A stretch of 64,000 nt of DNA from Flavimaricola marinus (GCF_900184895.1 NZ_FXZK01000004.1:340369-404368), one strand, 5' to 3'. Counted from the first letter of the stretch, positions 26,148 to 36,224 are shown. Numbers and translations are program-made. Notes: a model not told the origin generated them from the letters alone.

Positions 26148-27155
26148 TTGGCCATAACAACATTGCCCCCCGCCAATGTGACCGAGTCCACCGAAACAGC
26201 TTTGGAATTTCCGAACAATTTTCTGCTGATCGACTTGTGCGGAGAGTATGATCGCAACCTGAGCGCCCTTGAGGAGAAGCTTGGTGTGCAGATCCTGCGC
26301 CGGGGCAATCGCCTTGTGGTCATCGGAGCCGCCGAACCCCGTGAGCAGGCCGCCGAGGTGTTGCGCGCCTTGTACGAGCGGCTGGAGGCGGGCAAGCCGC
26401 TGGAGACCGCCGATATCGACCGCGAGCTTCGCCTTGGGCCGATCGAGCGTGGTGGCCCCGAGGGCGGCGACCAGATCGAACTGTTCAAGGGCGAGCCGAC
26501 CCGCATCGAGATCAAGACCCGCAAGAAGCTCGTCGAGCCGCGCACCGAGGCTCAGAAGGCCTATGTGCAAGCCCTTTTCAACAAGGAACTGGCCTTTGGC
26601 ATCGGCCCTGCCGGGACCGGCAAGACCTATCTCGCCGTCGCCGTCGGCGTGTCGATGTTTCTGGGTGGCCATGTCGACAAGATCATCCTGAGCCGTCCTG
26701 CCGTCGAGGCCGGCGAAAAGCTCGGCTATCTGCCCGGTGACATGAAGGACAAGGTCGATCCTTACATGCAGCCGCTCTATGACGCGCTGAACGATTTCCT
26801 GCCGGGCAAGCAGATGGCCAAGATGATCGAAGAGAAGGTCATCGAGATCGCGCCCTTGGCCTTCATGCGCGGCCGCACGCTTTCGCGGGCCTTCGTGGTG
26901 CTCGACGAGGCGCAGAACGCGACCTCGATGCAGATGAAGATGTTTCTGACCCGTCTGGGCGAGGGCAGTCGCATGGTCATTACCGGCGACCGCACGCAGG
27001 TGGATTTGCCGCGCGGTGTGACATCCGGCCTTGCCGATGCCGAACGCCTTCTGCGCACGATCCCGCAGATCAGCTTCAGCTACTTCAGCTCCAAGGACGT
27101 GGTGCGTCACCCGTTGGTTGCCGCCATCATCGAAGCCTACGAAGCCGAAGTCTGA
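26148..27155 (+). CDS. phoH: PhoH-family ATPase
   Basis: A 335-residue PhoH-like P-loop protein. The start appears to be TTG at 26148: AGGAG lies 6 bases before it and no in-frame ATG precedes the homology. Domains: an N-terminal KH-like RNA-binding region (about 25-90), then the ATPase with Walker A AFGIGPAGTGKTYLA, SRPAVEAGEKLGYLPGD, Walker B AFVVLDEAQNAT and MVITGDRTQVDLP. PhoH next to ybeY is a widely conserved arrangement and suggests a role with YbeY in RNA or ribosome maturation. Next gene follows after 3 bp. Confidence 0.93.
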   Translation: MAITTLPPANVTESTETALEFPNNFLLIDLCGEYDRNLSALEEKLGVQILRRGNRLVVIGAAEPREQAAEVLRALYERLEAGKPLETADIDRELRLGPIERGGPEGGDQIELFKGEPTRIEIKTRKKLVEPRTEAQKAYVQALFNKELAFGIGPAGTGKTYLAVAVGVSMFLGGHVDKIILSRPAVEAGEKLGYLPGDMKDKVDPYMQPLYDALNDFLPGKQMAKMIEEKVIEIAPLAFMRGRTLSRAFVVLDEAQNATSMQMKMFLTRLGEGSRMVITGDRTQVDLPRGVTSGLADAERLLRTIPQISFSYFSSKDVVRHPLVAAIIEAYEAEV

Positions 27156-27158
27156 CCC

Positions 27159-27392
27159 ATGGCTACCCTTGGCCAATGGATGCGGTCGAAGCTCACGCCT
27201 CCATCCTTGGAGGAGGTCGAGGCAGAGACCCGCAAGTGGTCAATTCAATGCAAGACCTGCGGTCGCACGCAAAACCTCTGGGATGCGGGCGGAACGCGGT
27301 ATAAGGCGCATCGTGACCGCACCGTTTTGGGGCGGTGTTCGGGATGTGGGGACAAAATGCGCAGCATGAAGATATTTCGGGCCGGGGTATGA
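27159..27392 (+). CDS. Small zinc-ribbon protein between phoH and ybeY, 77 aa
   Basis: A 77-residue basic protein with two Cys pairs: IQCKTCGRTQNLW (CxxC) and GRCSGCGDKM (CxxC) about 27 residues apart, a zinc-ribbon arrangement. The N-terminus MATLGQWMRSKLTPPSLEEVEAE is helical. It starts 3 bp after phoH and its stop overlaps the ybeY start by ATGA (27389-27392). This tight coupling to two RNA-maturation genes suggests a nucleic-acid or ribosome-linked role, which is inference. I recognise no named family. Confidence 0.8.
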   Translation: MATLGQWMRSKLTPPSLEEVEAETRKWSIQCKTCGRTQNLWDAGGTRYKAHRDRTVLGRCSGCGDKMRSMKIFRAGV

Positions 27393-27898
27393 CTGTCGAG
27401 GCCGATATACTGATCGAAGACCGCCGCTGGGCCGATCTTGGCCTGGAAAAGATTGCCGTGACCGCGATCAAGGCGGTCCTGGCCAACGTAGGCCTCAAGG
27501 GCAAGGTCGAGGTCAGCGTTCTGGGCTGCAACGACGCCCGCATAGCTGCGCTGAACGCCGATTTCCGCGGCAAGCCTCAGCCTACGAATGTGCTCAGCTG
27601 GCCCGACGAGGAGCGCGGTGCCGAGAGGGACGGGGCCCGGCCGGATTTGCCTCGTGCCGCACCGGGCGAGCCGGTGGTGCTCGGCGACATCGCGATTGCC
27701 TATGAGATCTGCGCCGCCGAGGCCGCCGCCGCAGGCAGAACCCTGCATCATCACGCGGCCCATCTGATCGTTCACGGAGTGTTACATTTGCTCGGCTATG
27801 ACCACGAGCGTGACGCAGATGCCACCCTGATGGAAGGTATTGAGACGGAGATACTTGGAAAAATGGGAATAGCGGACCCATATAGAGTATCAGAGTGA
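27389..27898 (+). CDS. ybeY: Endoribonuclease YbeY (rRNA maturation factor)
   Basis: A 169-residue UPF0054 metalloprotein needed for 16S rRNA 3' end processing and ribosome quality control. The zinc motif HLIVHGVLHLLGYDHERD has the H-x3-H-x5-H arrangement (HGVLHLLGYDH). Upstream: FRGKPQPTNVLSWPDEE, VLGDIAIAYEICAAEA. ATG 27389 is in the ATGA overlap with the zinc-ribbon gene. An Arg/Asp/Pro-rich insert (about residues 69-90) lengthens the loop before the metal site compared with E. coli. Confidence 0.95.
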   Translation: MTVEADILIEDRRWADLGLEKIAVTAIKAVLANVGLKGKVEVSVLGCNDARIAALNADFRGKPQPTNVLSWPDEERGAERDGARPDLPRAAPGEPVVLGDIAIAYEICAAEAAAAGRTLHHHAAHLIVHGVLHLLGYDHERDADATLMEGIETEILGKMGIADPYRVSE

Positions 27899-27931
27899 CC
27901 TGCGGGGATCGTCCCGCGATGGAAGGAGACA

Positions 27932-28843
27932 ATGACCGAGACCAGTGAAGGGTCGATAAGTGCCGCGCGTCGCGCGCTACAAGACCTCCCCGCAGATGCC
28001 CAATCGGGCCAAAGCCGCGGATTTTTTAGCAAGGTATTTCAGTCGTTTGGCGGAAGCGGTCAGACATTGAAAGAAGATCAGAGCAACCCTCGCGACTCGG
28101 TGTCCGTGCAGACCCGGCCCGGTATGTTGAATTTGCGCCGGATGCGCGTCGAAGACGTCCTGATCCCGAAAGCCGATATCGTCGCTGTTCCCGTGGTGCA
28201 GGATCGCGAGGAACTGGTGAAAGTTTTTCGCGAGAGCGGCCTGACCCGTTTGCCGGTTTTCGACGGCACGCTGGATACGCCGGTCGGCCTCGTCAATCTC
28301 AAGGATTTCGCGCTCCGCTATGGCTTTAACGGCAATAGCGAGGAATTCGATCTGCGCAATATGCTCCGCCCGCTGCTCTATGTGCCGCCGTCGATGCCGC
28401 TGGGTGTCTTGCTGCAAAAGATGCAGGCAGAGCGTATTCACATGGCCTTGGTGATCGATGAGTACGGCGGAACCGATGGTCTCGTGACCATCGAGGATCT
28501 GATCGAACAGGTCGTCGGCGAGATCGAAGACGAGCACGACGTCGACGAGGCCGTCTCGTATCTGGCGGAAAAGCCCGGCGTCTGGCTGGCGCTGGCAAAG
28601 ACCCCGCTCGACGAGTTCGAGGCCGAAATCGGCATGGATCTGACCAGCCACGACGAGATAGACGAGGAAGAGGTAGACACCCTTGGCGGTCTCGTCTTCA
28701 TGCTCGCCGGACATGTGCCGGCGCGTGGCGAGGTTATTCGGCACCCGGATGGTCCCGAGTTCGAGGTGATCGACGCCGATCCCCGCAGGATCAAGCGGAT
28801 GCGCGTCAGGCTGACACCCACCGACCAGACCGGCGATGCCTGA
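27932..28843 (+). CDS. CorC/TlyC-type CBS-domain protein (hemolysin-family)
   Basis: A 303-residue cytoplasmic protein with two CBS domains and a C-terminal CorC/HlyC transporter-associated domain. Seen: [26 protein letters not shown] (first CBS), [57 protein letters not shown] (second CBS, highly conserved), then a C-terminal domain with [20 protein letters not shown]. No membrane domain, so this is the short CorC form. In many proteobacteria it lies between ybeY and lnt, as here; its 3' end overlaps lnt by 8 bp. Confidence 0.92.
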   Translation: MTETSEGSISAARRALQDLPADAQSGQSRGFFSKVFQSFGGSGQTLKEDQSNPRDSVSVQTRPGMLNLRRMRVEDVLIPKADIVAVPVVQDREELVKVFRESGLTRLPVFDGTLDTPVGLVNLKDFALRYGFNGNSEEFDLRNMLRPLLYVPPSMPLGVLLQKMQAERIHMALVIDEYGGTDGLVTIEDLIEQVVGEIEDEHDVDEAVSYLAEKPGVWLALAKTPLDEFEAEIGMDLTSHDEIDEEEVDTLGGLVFMLAGHVPARGEVIRHPDGPEFEVIDADPRRIKRMRVRLTPTDQTGDA

Positions 28844-30389
28844 ACCCAGCCCTGCCTTGGCAGGTTTGGGCTGGCCGTTGCGGTTTCTGGCCTATGCCGC
28901 GGTCGGGGCCGTGGCGGGCTTGGGCCAATCGCCGTGGGGCCTCTGGCCCCTGACCCTTGTGGCGCTTGTTGCCGTGATGTTGTTCATGGCTGCGGAGGCG
29001 GGCTGGAAGCGTGCCGCCTTTGCGGGCTGGGCGTTTGGCGCCGGCTATTTCGCGCTGACCCTGCACTGGATCGTGCAGCCGTTTCTGATCGATATCGCCC
29101 GGCATGGCTGGATGGCGCCCTTTGCGCTTGTCTTCATGGCGCTTGGCATGGCTCTGTTTTGGGCCGCCGCCGGCGGGATAGCCGCCGCTTTGGGCCGGGG
29201 CAGGGCGCACCCTTGGGCGATCGTCGCGGGGCTCGGCCTTGCCGAGCTCACCCGCTCGCTGGTGATGACGGGCTTTCCCTGGGCCCTGCTTGGGCACATC
29301 TGGCTGGATACGCCGATGGTACAGATTGCCTCCTATGTCGGGCCGCATGGCCTGAGCCTGCTGACCCTCGCAGTGCCGGCCTGCGCAGTAAGCCTTTGGC
29401 CCCGCAAACTGTGGCTCGCTGCCCCGCTGGTGCTGTTGGGCCTCGGGTGGCTGGTTCTGGAGCCGGGACCGGGGGCCGATGTTCAGGCGCAGATCGAGGC
29501 CGGTGCGCCGGTTGTCCGGCTGGTGCAGCCCAATGCCCGGCAGGATTCCAAATGGGATCCGGGCATGGCCGAGACCCTGTTCCAACGCCAGCTTCAGTTA
29601 ACGACCGCGGGTGGCGACAATGCCGACCCGGACCGGGTGCCCGATCTGGTGGTCTGGCCGGAAACGTCGGTGCAATGGCTGCTGGAATATTCCGAAGACG
29701 TGCTGCGTGACGTGGCCGTGGCGGCACGGGGCGCCCCCGTCGCCCTGGGCATCCTGCGCAGGGATGCGTCGCGCTATTTCAACAGCATGGTCGTGGTGGA
29801 CCGGACCGGGGCAGTCACCGATATTTACGACAAATGGCATCTCGTCCCCTTCGGCGAATACGTGCCGCTTGGCGAGTTGGCGGCGCGGTTTGGCATACGC
29901 GGATTGGCGGCAAGTCAGGGCGGCGGCTATTCCGCGGGCGAGGGGCCGGGGCTGGTCACGATCCCCGGTCTCGGCCCGGCGATGCCCTTGATATGCTATG
30001 AGGGGATATTCCCCGAAGAGGTCAACGACGCCCCGGAACGCCCCCGCCTGTTGATCCTGATCACCAACGATGCGTGGTTTGGCAACTGGGCCGGCCCGGA
30101 GCAGCATTTTGCCCAGGCCCGATTGCGCGCCATCGAGCAGGGGCTGCCACTTGTCCGGGTGGCGAACACCGGGATTTCGGGCCTGATCGATCCGCATGGC
30201 CGCGTGCTTGGCCAGCTGCCGCTGAACCTGTCGGGCGCGCTCGACGTGCCGTTGCCGGAAGCGAAACCGCCAACAATCTACACAAAACTTGGCGATTGGC
30301 CCGCTATAGTGTTGCTATTCATCTTGTTTCTGGGGCTATGGCTGCACCGCCACCGATTAGGAGTTGACCCGATCAGGAGGGCCGCATAG
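28836..30389 (+). CDS. lnt: Apolipoprotein N-acyltransferase
   Basis: A 517-residue inner-membrane enzyme that N-acylates the lipidated cysteine of lipoproteins. The first half has about seven membrane segments; the nitrilase-like half carries the Glu-Lys-Cys catalytic triad in WPETSVQW (Glu), [13 protein letters not shown] (Lys) and [13 protein letters not shown] (Cys). Ends with a last membrane helix and a basic tail. ATG 28836 overlaps the CBS-protein stop by 8 bp. Needed for the lipoproteins encoded elsewhere in the window. Confidence 0.95.
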   Translation: MPEPSPALAGLGWPLRFLAYAAVGAVAGLGQSPWGLWPLTLVALVAVMLFMAAEAGWKRAAFAGWAFGAGYFALTLHWIVQPFLIDIARHGWMAPFALVFMALGMALFWAAAGGIAAALGRGRAHPWAIVAGLGLAELTRSLVMTGFPWALLGHIWLDTPMVQIASYVGPHGLSLLTLAVPACAVSLWPRKLWLAAPLVLLGLGWLVLEPGPGADVQAQIEAGAPVVRLVQPNARQDSKWDPGMAETLFQRQLQLTTAGGDNADPDRVPDLVVWPETSVQWLLEYSEDVLRDVAVAARGAPVALGILRRDASRYFNSMVVVDRTGAVTDIYDKWHLVPFGEYVPLGELAARFGIRGLAASQGGGYSAGEGPGLVTIPGLGPAMPLICYEGIFPEEVNDAPERPRLLILITNDAWFGNWAGPEQHFAQARLRAIEQGLPLVRVANTGISGLIDPHGRVLGQLPLNLSGALDVPLPEAKPPTIYTKLGDWPAIVLLFILFLGLWLHRHRLGVDPIRRAA

Positions 30390-30405
30390 GCGAGACGGTA
30401 TCGCT

Positions 30406-30450
30406 GTCACAACGGCTTCCTGACGTGACGGTCATTTTTTAATTGGAGCG
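30406..30450 (+). ncRNA. SAM/SAH-type riboswitch in the metK leader
   Basis: The leader reads GTCAC (30406-30410), AACGGCTTCCTGAC, then GTGAC (30425-30429) pairing with the first segment, a variable T-rich linker, and ATTGGAGC (30442-30449). GGAGC (30445-30449) can pair with GCTTC (30415-30419) in the loop to form a pseudoknot that covers the Shine-Dalgarno GGAG eight bases before the metK ATG. This is the compact architecture and conserved sequence of the SAM/SAH riboswitch, known upstream of metK in Rhodobacterales. Ligand binding would hide the ribosome site and reduce S-adenosylmethionine synthetase translation. Confidence 0.9.
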
Positions 30451-30456
30451 TTCCCC

Positions 30457-31650
30457 ATGACTAACCCGATGTCTCGGAAAGACTATATTTTCACGTCTGA
30501 ATCTGTGTCCGAGGGCCATCCCGACAAGGTCTGCGACCAGATCTCGGATGCCATTCTCGATGCCTTTCTCGCCGAAGAGCCGGAGGCACGCGTTGCCTGC
30601 GAAACCTTTGCGACGACCAATCGGGTCGTGATCGGCGGCGAGGTCGGATTGTCCGACCAGAACCGGCTTCAGGAGTTCATGGGCAAGGTCGAGGACATTA
30701 CCCGCGACTGCATCAAGGGCATCGGATACGAGCAGGACAAGTTCCATCACGCAACCTGCGAGATCACGAACCTCCTGCACGAGCAGTCCGCCCATATTGC
30801 GCAGGGTGTCGATGCGGCTGCCGAAAAGGACGAAGGCGCTGGCGATCAGGGCATCATGTTCGGCTATGCCACAACCGAGACCGATGCGCTCATGCCCGCG
30901 CCGATCCAGTTCAGCCACGCGATCCTGCGCCGTCTGGCCGAAGTCCGCAAGGATGGCACAGAGCCCAATCTCGGCCCCGATGCCAAGAGCCAGCTTTCGG
31001 TGATCTATCGCGGTGGCAAGCCGGTTGGCGTCTCGTCCGTCGTGCTGAGCACCCAGCATCTGGATCCCGACCTGACCTCTGCCGACATCCGGGCGATGGT
31101 CGAGCCCTACATCACCGAAGTCCTGCCAGAGGGCTGGCTGACGTCCGATACCGTTTGGCACGTCAACCCGACGGGCAAATTCGTCATTGGCGGCCCCGAT
31201 GGCGACGCGGGTCTCACCGGCCGCAAGATCATCGTGGACACCTATGGCGGCGCCGCGCCGCATGGTGGCGGTGCGTTCTCGGGCAAGGATCCGACCAAGG
31301 TCGACCGGTCGGCCGCCTATGCCGCCCGCTATCTGGCCAAGAACGTGGTTGCGGCCGGGCTGGCCGAGCGCTGCACGATCCAGCTGAGCTATGCGATCGG
31401 CGTGTCGCACCCGCTGTCGATCTATGCCGATACGCATGGCACCGGTGAAGTCGATCCGGCCGCGATCGAGCGGGCCATCGATCAGGCGATGGACCTGACG
31501 CCGCGCGGCATTCGCCAGCATCTGGGCCTGAACAAGCCGATCTATCAGCGCACCGCGGCCTATGGTCATTTCGGCCGTGAGCCGGAAGCCGACGGCGGCT
31601 TCTCGTGGGAGCGCACCGATCTGGCCGACGCTCTGAAGCGCGGCATCTAG
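30457..31650 (+). CDS. metK: S-adenosylmethionine synthetase
   Basis: A 397-residue MAT enzyme forming SAM from methionine and ATP. Seen: [38 protein letters not shown] (signature 1), [23 protein letters not shown] (signature 2) and [13 protein letters not shown]. Normal length and N-terminus. Its ribosome site is inside the SAM/SAH riboswitch pseudoknot, so translation is product-regulated. trmB, which consumes SAM, follows 118 bp further on the same strand. Confidence 0.97.
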   Translation: MTNPMSRKDYIFTSESVSEGHPDKVCDQISDAILDAFLAEEPEARVACETFATTNRVVIGGEVGLSDQNRLQEFMGKVEDITRDCIKGIGYEQDKFHHATCEITNLLHEQSAHIAQGVDAAAEKDEGAGDQGIMFGYATTETDALMPAPIQFSHAILRRLAEVRKDGTEPNLGPDAKSQLSVIYRGGKPVGVSSVVLSTQHLDPDLTSADIRAMVEPYITEVLPEGWLTSDTVWHVNPTGKFVIGGPDGDAGLTGRKIIVDTYGGAAPHGGGAFSGKDPTKVDRSAAYAARYLAKNVVAAGLAERCTIQLSYAIGVSHPLSIYADTHGTGEVDPAAIERAIDQAMDLTPRGIRQHLGLNKPIYQRTAAYGHFGREPEADGGFSWERTDLADALKRGI

Positions 31651-31768
31651 GGCGACCGGCGGGCCGAACCGGCCTGTTTCGCGGCCATGAGCTGTGGAGC
31701 AGGCTTCGGATCGGCCCGCCATTCCTTGCCCATTGTCTCGCCGGCGCGACCTTGCTAGGTGCCTCGCC

Positions 31769-32476
31769 ATGACAGACAGACGCATTCATCCCGACGGCAC
31801 TCCCTGGCGCAACTTCTATGGCCGTATCAAGGGCAAGACCCTCAACGCCGCGCAGGTCGTCCGCCTTGAGCGCGACCTCGAGGAATTGTCGCCCGGTCCG
31901 ATCGGCCGTGAGGCCAATCCGGATCTGATCCCGCTCGATCTCAAGGCCCGGTTTGGCGATCGCCCCGTCTGGCTCGAGATTGGATTCGGCGGCGGTGAGC
32001 ATCTGGTGCATATGGCTGCCACCTATCCCGACGTGGCCATTCTGGGGGCGGAGCCGTTCGTGAACGGCGTCGCGATGCTGCTCGGCAAGATCGAAGCGGC
32101 CGGCGTCACAAATCTGGCGGTGCATCCCGGAGATGTCCGCGATGTCTTTGACGTGCTGCCCGATGCCAGCATCGAAAAAGCCTTCCTGAACTATCCCGAC
32201 CCTTGGCCAAAAGCCCGCCATCACCGCCGCAGGTTCGTCACGCCCGAGTATCTGGCCGCGTTGTTTCGCGTCCTTGCTCCGGGCGCCGAATTCCGGGTGG
32301 CGACCGATATCCCCGACTACGTTCGCCAGACGCTGGAGGAGGTCCCTCCCGCCGGTTTCGTGCTTGAGAAGGGGCCGACGGACGAGGCCTGGCCCGACTG
32401 GCTGTCGACCCGCTATGAGCAGAAGGCGCTTCGTGAGGGCCGCAGCCCCCATTATCTGACCTTTCGCAAGCCGTAG
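31769..32476 (+). CDS. trmB: tRNA (guanine-N7)-methyltransferase
   Basis: A 235-residue SAM-dependent methyltransferase forming m7G46 in tRNAs. Seen: YGRIKGKTLNAAQ at the start (alphaproteobacterial TrmB extension), LEIGFGGGEHLVHMA (SAM motif), AEPFVNGVAMLLGKI and the family motif FLNYPDPWPKARHHRRRFV. The start ATG at 31769 (MTDRRIHPDGTP) gives homologous N-terminal sequence; a longer frame opens at 31694 without support. Adjacent to metK, its SAM supplier. Confidence 0.94.
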   Translation: MTDRRIHPDGTPWRNFYGRIKGKTLNAAQVVRLERDLEELSPGPIGREANPDLIPLDLKARFGDRPVWLEIGFGGGEHLVHMAATYPDVAILGAEPFVNGVAMLLGKIEAAGVTNLAVHPGDVRDVFDVLPDASIEKAFLNYPDPWPKARHHRRRFVTPEYLAALFRVLAPGAEFRVATDIPDYVRQTLEEVPPAGFVLEKGPTDEAWPDWLSTRYEQKALREGRSPHYLTFRKP

Positions 32477-32549
32477 CCGTTGGCATTTTCCGTATTTGAG
32501 GCCAAAAGAAGCATTGGGCCGCTAGGAGCCCGAGCGGAAGGAAGAGCGA

Positions 32550-33902
32550 ATGTCTGGTCATGGTGCCCCGATCCCGATGACGTCCCGCAAGGGACCAACG
32601 CTGAAAGGCGTGGCCAATGTGCCGGGGGACAAGTCGATTTCCCACAGGTCGCTGATTCTCGGGGCGCTTAGCGTCGGTGAGACTCGGATCGTGGGATTGC
32701 TGGAGGGGCAGGACGTGCTCGATACCGGCAAGGCGATGCAGGCGTTCGGGGCCGAAGTCAATGATCATGGCGGCGGCGAATGGTCTGTTCATGGCGTGGG
32801 CGTTGGCGGATTTTCCGAACCCGAGAGCGTGATCGATTGCGGCAATTCCGGCACCGGCGTTCGCCTTATTATGGGTGCGATGGCGACCTCGCCGATCACC
32901 GCGACCTTCACCGGCGACGCCTCGTTGAATGGCCGCCCGATGGGCCGTGTGACCGACCCTTTGGCGCTGTTTGGCACGCAGGCCTATGGCCGTCAGGGTG
33001 GCCGTTTGCCGATGACGCTGGTGGGTGCAAAGGAACCCGTGCCGGCCCGTTACACCACCCCCGTGCCCTCGGCGCAGGTGAAGTCTGCGGTGCTTCTTGC
33101 CGGGTTAAATGCCCCCGGTCAGACCGTTGTCATCGAGAAGGAAGCCACCCGCGACCATTCCGAGCGCATGCTGGCCGGATTTGGTGCCGAGATTTCCGTC
33201 GAGACCACGCCGGAGGGCCGCGTCATCACGCTGACCGGCCAGCCCGAATTACGTCCGCAGCACATCGTCGTGCCGCGTGATCCGTCCTCGGCGGCGTTTC
33301 CCGTCTGCGCGGCTTTGCTCGTGGAGGGGTCGGACGTTCTGGTCCCGAATATCGGGTTGAACCCGACCCGCGCGGGCCTGTTCTACACGCTGCAAGAGAT
33401 GGGTGCCGACCTGACGTTTGAGAACCCGCGCGAGGAGGGTGGCGAGCCCGTTGCGGACCTGCGTGCGAAGTTTTCTCCCGACATGCAGGGCATCGAGGTG
33501 CCGCCCGAACGTGCCGCCAGCATGATCGACGAATACCCTGTCTTGAGCGTCGTTGCCGCCTTTGCCAAGGGCCAGACAATCATGCGTGGTGTCAAGGAGT
33601 TACGCGTCAAGGAAAGCGACCGGATCGACGCGATGGCCGTCGGTTTGCGGGCGGCGGGAGTGACCGTGGACGAGGGCGAGGACTGGTGGATCGTGGAGGG
33701 GCGCGGCTTTGGCGACGTGCCTGGCGGTGTCACTGTCGAGAGCCGTTTGGATCACCGGATCGCGATGTCGTTCCTGGTGTTCGGCCTTGCCACCAACAAG
33801 CCGATCACGGTGGACGATGCGGGCCCGATTGCCACGTCGTTCCCGATTTTCGAGACACTGATGGCCGAACTTGGGGCCAGCATCACGAGGTCGAACGTAT
33901 GA
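32550..33902 (+). CDS. aroA: 3-phosphoshikimate 1-carboxyvinyltransferase (EPSP synthase)
   Basis: A 450-residue EPSP synthase of the shikimate pathway, of the class II-like layout: [17 protein letters not shown] at the PEP/shikimate site, [48 protein letters not shown], and [14 protein letters not shown] then [14 protein letters not shown]. The loop that sets glyphosate response reads N-S-G-T, with Gly at the position occupied by Ala in the insensitive CP4 enzyme. It overlaps cmk by ATGA (33899-33902); aroA-cmk-rpsA is a broadly conserved order. Confidence 0.95.
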   Translation: MSGHGAPIPMTSRKGPTLKGVANVPGDKSISHRSLILGALSVGETRIVGLLEGQDVLDTGKAMQAFGAEVNDHGGGEWSVHGVGVGGFSEPESVIDCGNSGTGVRLIMGAMATSPITATFTGDASLNGRPMGRVTDPLALFGTQAYGRQGGRLPMTLVGAKEPVPARYTTPVPSAQVKSAVLLAGLNAPGQTVVIEKEATRDHSERMLAGFGAEISVETTPEGRVITLTGQPELRPQHIVVPRDPSSAAFPVCAALLVEGSDVLVPNIGLNPTRAGLFYTLQEMGADLTFENPREEGGEPVADLRAKFSPDMQGIEVPPERAASMIDEYPVLSVVAAFAKGQTIMRGVKELRVKESDRIDAMAVGLRAAGVTVDEGEDWWIVEGRGFGDVPGGVTVESRLDHRIAMSFLVFGLATNKPITVDDAGPIATSFPIFETLMAELGASITRSNV

Positions 33903-34516
33903 GCTTTGCCGTTGCGATAGATGGCCCTGCCGCTGCTGGAAAAGGCACCATTTCCAAGGCGGTCGCGGCCCATTTCGGCTTTGCCCATCTGGACACCGGG
34001 CTGCTCTATCGCGCCGTGGGGGCCAAGGTGCGCGACGGGGCTGAGCCGGTTGCAGCGGCGCAGACGCTCCAGCCGCAAGACCTTGAGGCTGGCGACCTTC
34101 GCACCCCGCAAGTGGCTGATTATGCAAGCAAAGTGGCCGTGATCCCAGAGGTTCGTGCGGCCTTGGTCGATTTCCAGCGTGCCTTTGCCGCCCGCGCCGG
34201 TGGGGCGGTTCTGGATGGCCGTGACATTGGCACGGTGATCTGCCCGGACGCCCAAGCCAAGCTCTTTGTCACCGCCAGCGCCGAGTGCCGCGCCGAGCGC
34301 CGTTTCAAGGAGCTGACCGGCAACGGGATCGAGGTGACGCTGGAGGGTGTTCTGGCCGATGTCATTGCCCGCGACACCCGCGACCGCGAGCGGGCCGAGG
34401 CACCTATGGTGGCGGCCGAGGATGCTGTGCTGATCGATACCAGCGACCTGACCATCGAGGCCGCCGTTAACCAAGCTATCGCGGTGATTAACGCGGCGCG
34501 CAGCGCGCGAACCTGA
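33899..34516 (+). CDS. cmk: Cytidylate kinase
   Basis: A 205-residue CMP/dCMP kinase. P-loop [52 protein letters not shown] and [15 protein letters not shown] with DRERAEAPM (the LID/CMP-binding parts). ATG 33899 in the ATGA overlap with aroA. In most proteobacteria cmk is followed directly by rpsA; here 2.8 kb of accessory DNA (34517-37330) separates them. Confidence 0.95.
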   Translation: MSFAVAIDGPAAAGKGTISKAVAAHFGFAHLDTGLLYRAVGAKVRDGAEPVAAAQTLQPQDLEAGDLRTPQVADYASKVAVIPEVRAALVDFQRAFAARAGGAVLDGRDIGTVICPDAQAKLFVTASAECRAERRFKELTGNGIEVTLEGVLADVIARDTRDRERAEAPMVAAEDAVLIDTSDLTIEAAVNQAIAVINAARSART

Positions 34517-34562
34517 CCCGATTTGCCTTGCGGCATCCCGTCGGTCTGACGTCGGTATGGGC

Positions 34563-34659
34563 TTCGGTATTCCGAATTAACGAATTTCGACCCGGTTACG
34601 CAACATCAAGCGCCGACCCGTCAGGTATCGGGGTGCGCGCGGGTGTGGAATTCCGGACT
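34563..34659. repeat. Leader region related to 36225-36319 (copy A)
   Basis: This stretch upstream of the hemopexin-type gene matches in parts the stretch upstream of the small GESQ-repeat gene. Shared blocks in order are TTCGGTAT (34563), GCCGACCCG (34612-34620) and GGAATTCCGGACT (34647-34659). The first and last blocks are 84 bp apart here and 82 bp in copy B. The third block ends 56 bp before the start codon. The similarity suggests a common promoter or operator, or derivation by duplication. Confidence 0.5.
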
Positions 34660-34715
34660 TCCTTCCAAACGGCTCTAACTACATCCTGTGGTTGAATTTT
34701 CTAGGAGTGTTTGAG

Positions 34716-36194
34716 ATGTTTGACGCCGCTGTCCTTGCCCCGAATGGCAAGCATTACTTTTTCGCAGGCTCTGTTTATTGGCGATTTGATGCGGCGAAAG
34801 GTGCTGTTGATGACGGGTATCCCCTTGCCATTTCGAACTGGACCGGCGTGCCCAATAATCTGGATGCCGCGTACCGGATGCGCGGCGGCTACAACTTTGA
34901 CAAGATCTATTTCCTGAAGGGGCGGCGTGTCTGGCGCTATGATTTTCCCGATGGCAAGGTTGATGCCGGATATCCCAAGCCGATCCACCACGAGCTGAAG
35001 GGGTTTTGGGACGATGGCATCGATGCCGCGGTCGATTTTGGCGATTATCTTCGCTATGTGTTTCGCCACAATACGGTGCGCCAACTGGACAACGATGGCG
35101 GGCTGAAGCGCGAAACTAACCCGATCCATGAGCAATTTCCCGGTGTACCCGGAGATCTGAATGCCGTTGTGACCGCGATGAACGGCCGCAAGTCGAGCTT
35201 TCAATTCTTTCAGCGCGATCTGACGTCGACCCCGCCCAAACCGGTGGTTCCGGCGGATGAGACGGCGATGATGATGACGGATATTCAGAGCGCGGGCACC
35301 AATGCCGTGGTTTTGGGCAAGACCTATCCCGGATTTCGCAACCGGTTGACCGCGACGCAGGAGCAGGCTGTCTCGCGTTTTGCAGCCGACCGCCGCCCGA
35401 GCAAATTTCCGATGCTGGATCGCGCCAAGGTGGCCGGGCAATTGCGCGACCGGTTGTCGGACCCTAGAGCGGTGCATCAGATCAACTCCGCGTTTTGCGG
35501 CCCTGCGTCGATTGTCTATTGGCTGGCGAAAACCCGCCCCGATGTCTATATCAAGATCGTGGATGAGCTGTATCATCTGGGCAAGTTTCGCACGTTTGGC
35601 GAGACGATCACCCCGCAGTCTGATTTCCTGTCGACCTCGCCCAACCTCGCCCGCGTTGGCGGAGGCCAGATCGACGAGATCGACTGGATGGTGATGGGCG
35701 CGTTGCGGTCTGCGCGTGGCCTGTTGACCGATGTGGAAGGCGACGGCGAGGAGAAAGGCGCCAATGCCGCGGCCATGAAATACTGGTGCACCGAGGTCCT
35801 TGGATATGGTCATGTGGATTTCAATCGCTGCTATGCGGTGGGCGAGCACAAGGCGCTGGAGGATGCCGATGTGGCCTATAATCGCCACAGCATGGACGGC
35901 GAGGCCTATGGCACGCAGGGCGCTGCCTTCCTGGCCGTGCATTCAAGCATGCTGAAGGGGGCCGTCAAAAAGAAGGACGAAGACGACGGGTTCTTTCGCG
36001 GGATCGGTGAGAAGATTTTTGGCAATCATTGGGTCGTTTACGAGGGCGATTATCTCTGTGACCCCGGTACGCCCCGCAATGCCAAGGACGGTCATTTTTC
36101 CTTTAAGGTGTATTCCTGGGGCCAGATTTATCATTTGAGCCTGCCAGAAGAAGATTTCCGCAATGCGATGTATGGCTCTGTGAACGCCTATTGA
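34716..36194 (+). CDS. Hemopexin-repeat protein with papain-like Cys/His C-terminal region, 492 aa
   Basis: Not a recognised characterised protein. Residues 2-165 hold four hemopexin-like repeats beginning FDAAVLAPNGKHYFFAGSVY, NLDAAYRMR with KIYFLKGRRVWRYD, GIDAAVDFGDYLRYVF, and DLNAVVTAMNGRKS; Y/F-F-x-G-x-x-Y/V-W-R-F/Y-D is the classical pattern. After a linker, NSAFCGPASIVYWLAK (Cys261) and GNHWVVYEGDYLCDPG (His438) look like the Cys and His of a papain-like or C39-like thiol peptidase fold. There is no signal peptide. The start is ATG 34716, with AGGAG 8 bases upstream; a TTG at 34692 is in frame but unsupported. It sits alone between cmk and rpsA and shares leader DNA with the next gene. 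Confidence 0.8.
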   Translation: MFDAAVLAPNGKHYFFAGSVYWRFDAAKGAVDDGYPLAISNWTGVPNNLDAAYRMRGGYNFDKIYFLKGRRVWRYDFPDGKVDAGYPKPIHHELKGFWDDGIDAAVDFGDYLRYVFRHNTVRQLDNDGGLKRETNPIHEQFPGVPGDLNAVVTAMNGRKSSFQFFQRDLTSTPPKPVVPADETAMMMTDIQSAGTNAVVLGKTYPGFRNRLTATQEQAVSRFAADRRPSKFPMLDRAKVAGQLRDRLSDPRAVHQINSAFCGPASIVYWLAKTRPDVYIKIVDELYHLGKFRTFGETITPQSDFLSTSPNLARVGGGQIDEIDWMVMGALRSARGLLTDVEGDGEEKGANAAAMKYWCTEVLGYGHVDFNRCYAVGEHKALEDADVAYNRHSMDGEAYGTQGAAFLAVHSSMLKGAVKKKDEDDGFFRGIGEKIFGNHWVVYEGDYLCDPGTPRNAKDGHFSFKVYSWGQIYHLSLPEEDFRNAMYGSVNAY

Positions 36195-36224
36195 GCGGGA
36201 TCGCCTAATTGGGTCGGTGTCGTT

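Noticed and set aside
31651..31768. Terminator after metK
   Set aside because: GGCCG-AAC-CGGCC at 31662-31674 is a short hairpin followed by TGTTT only; too weak to call.
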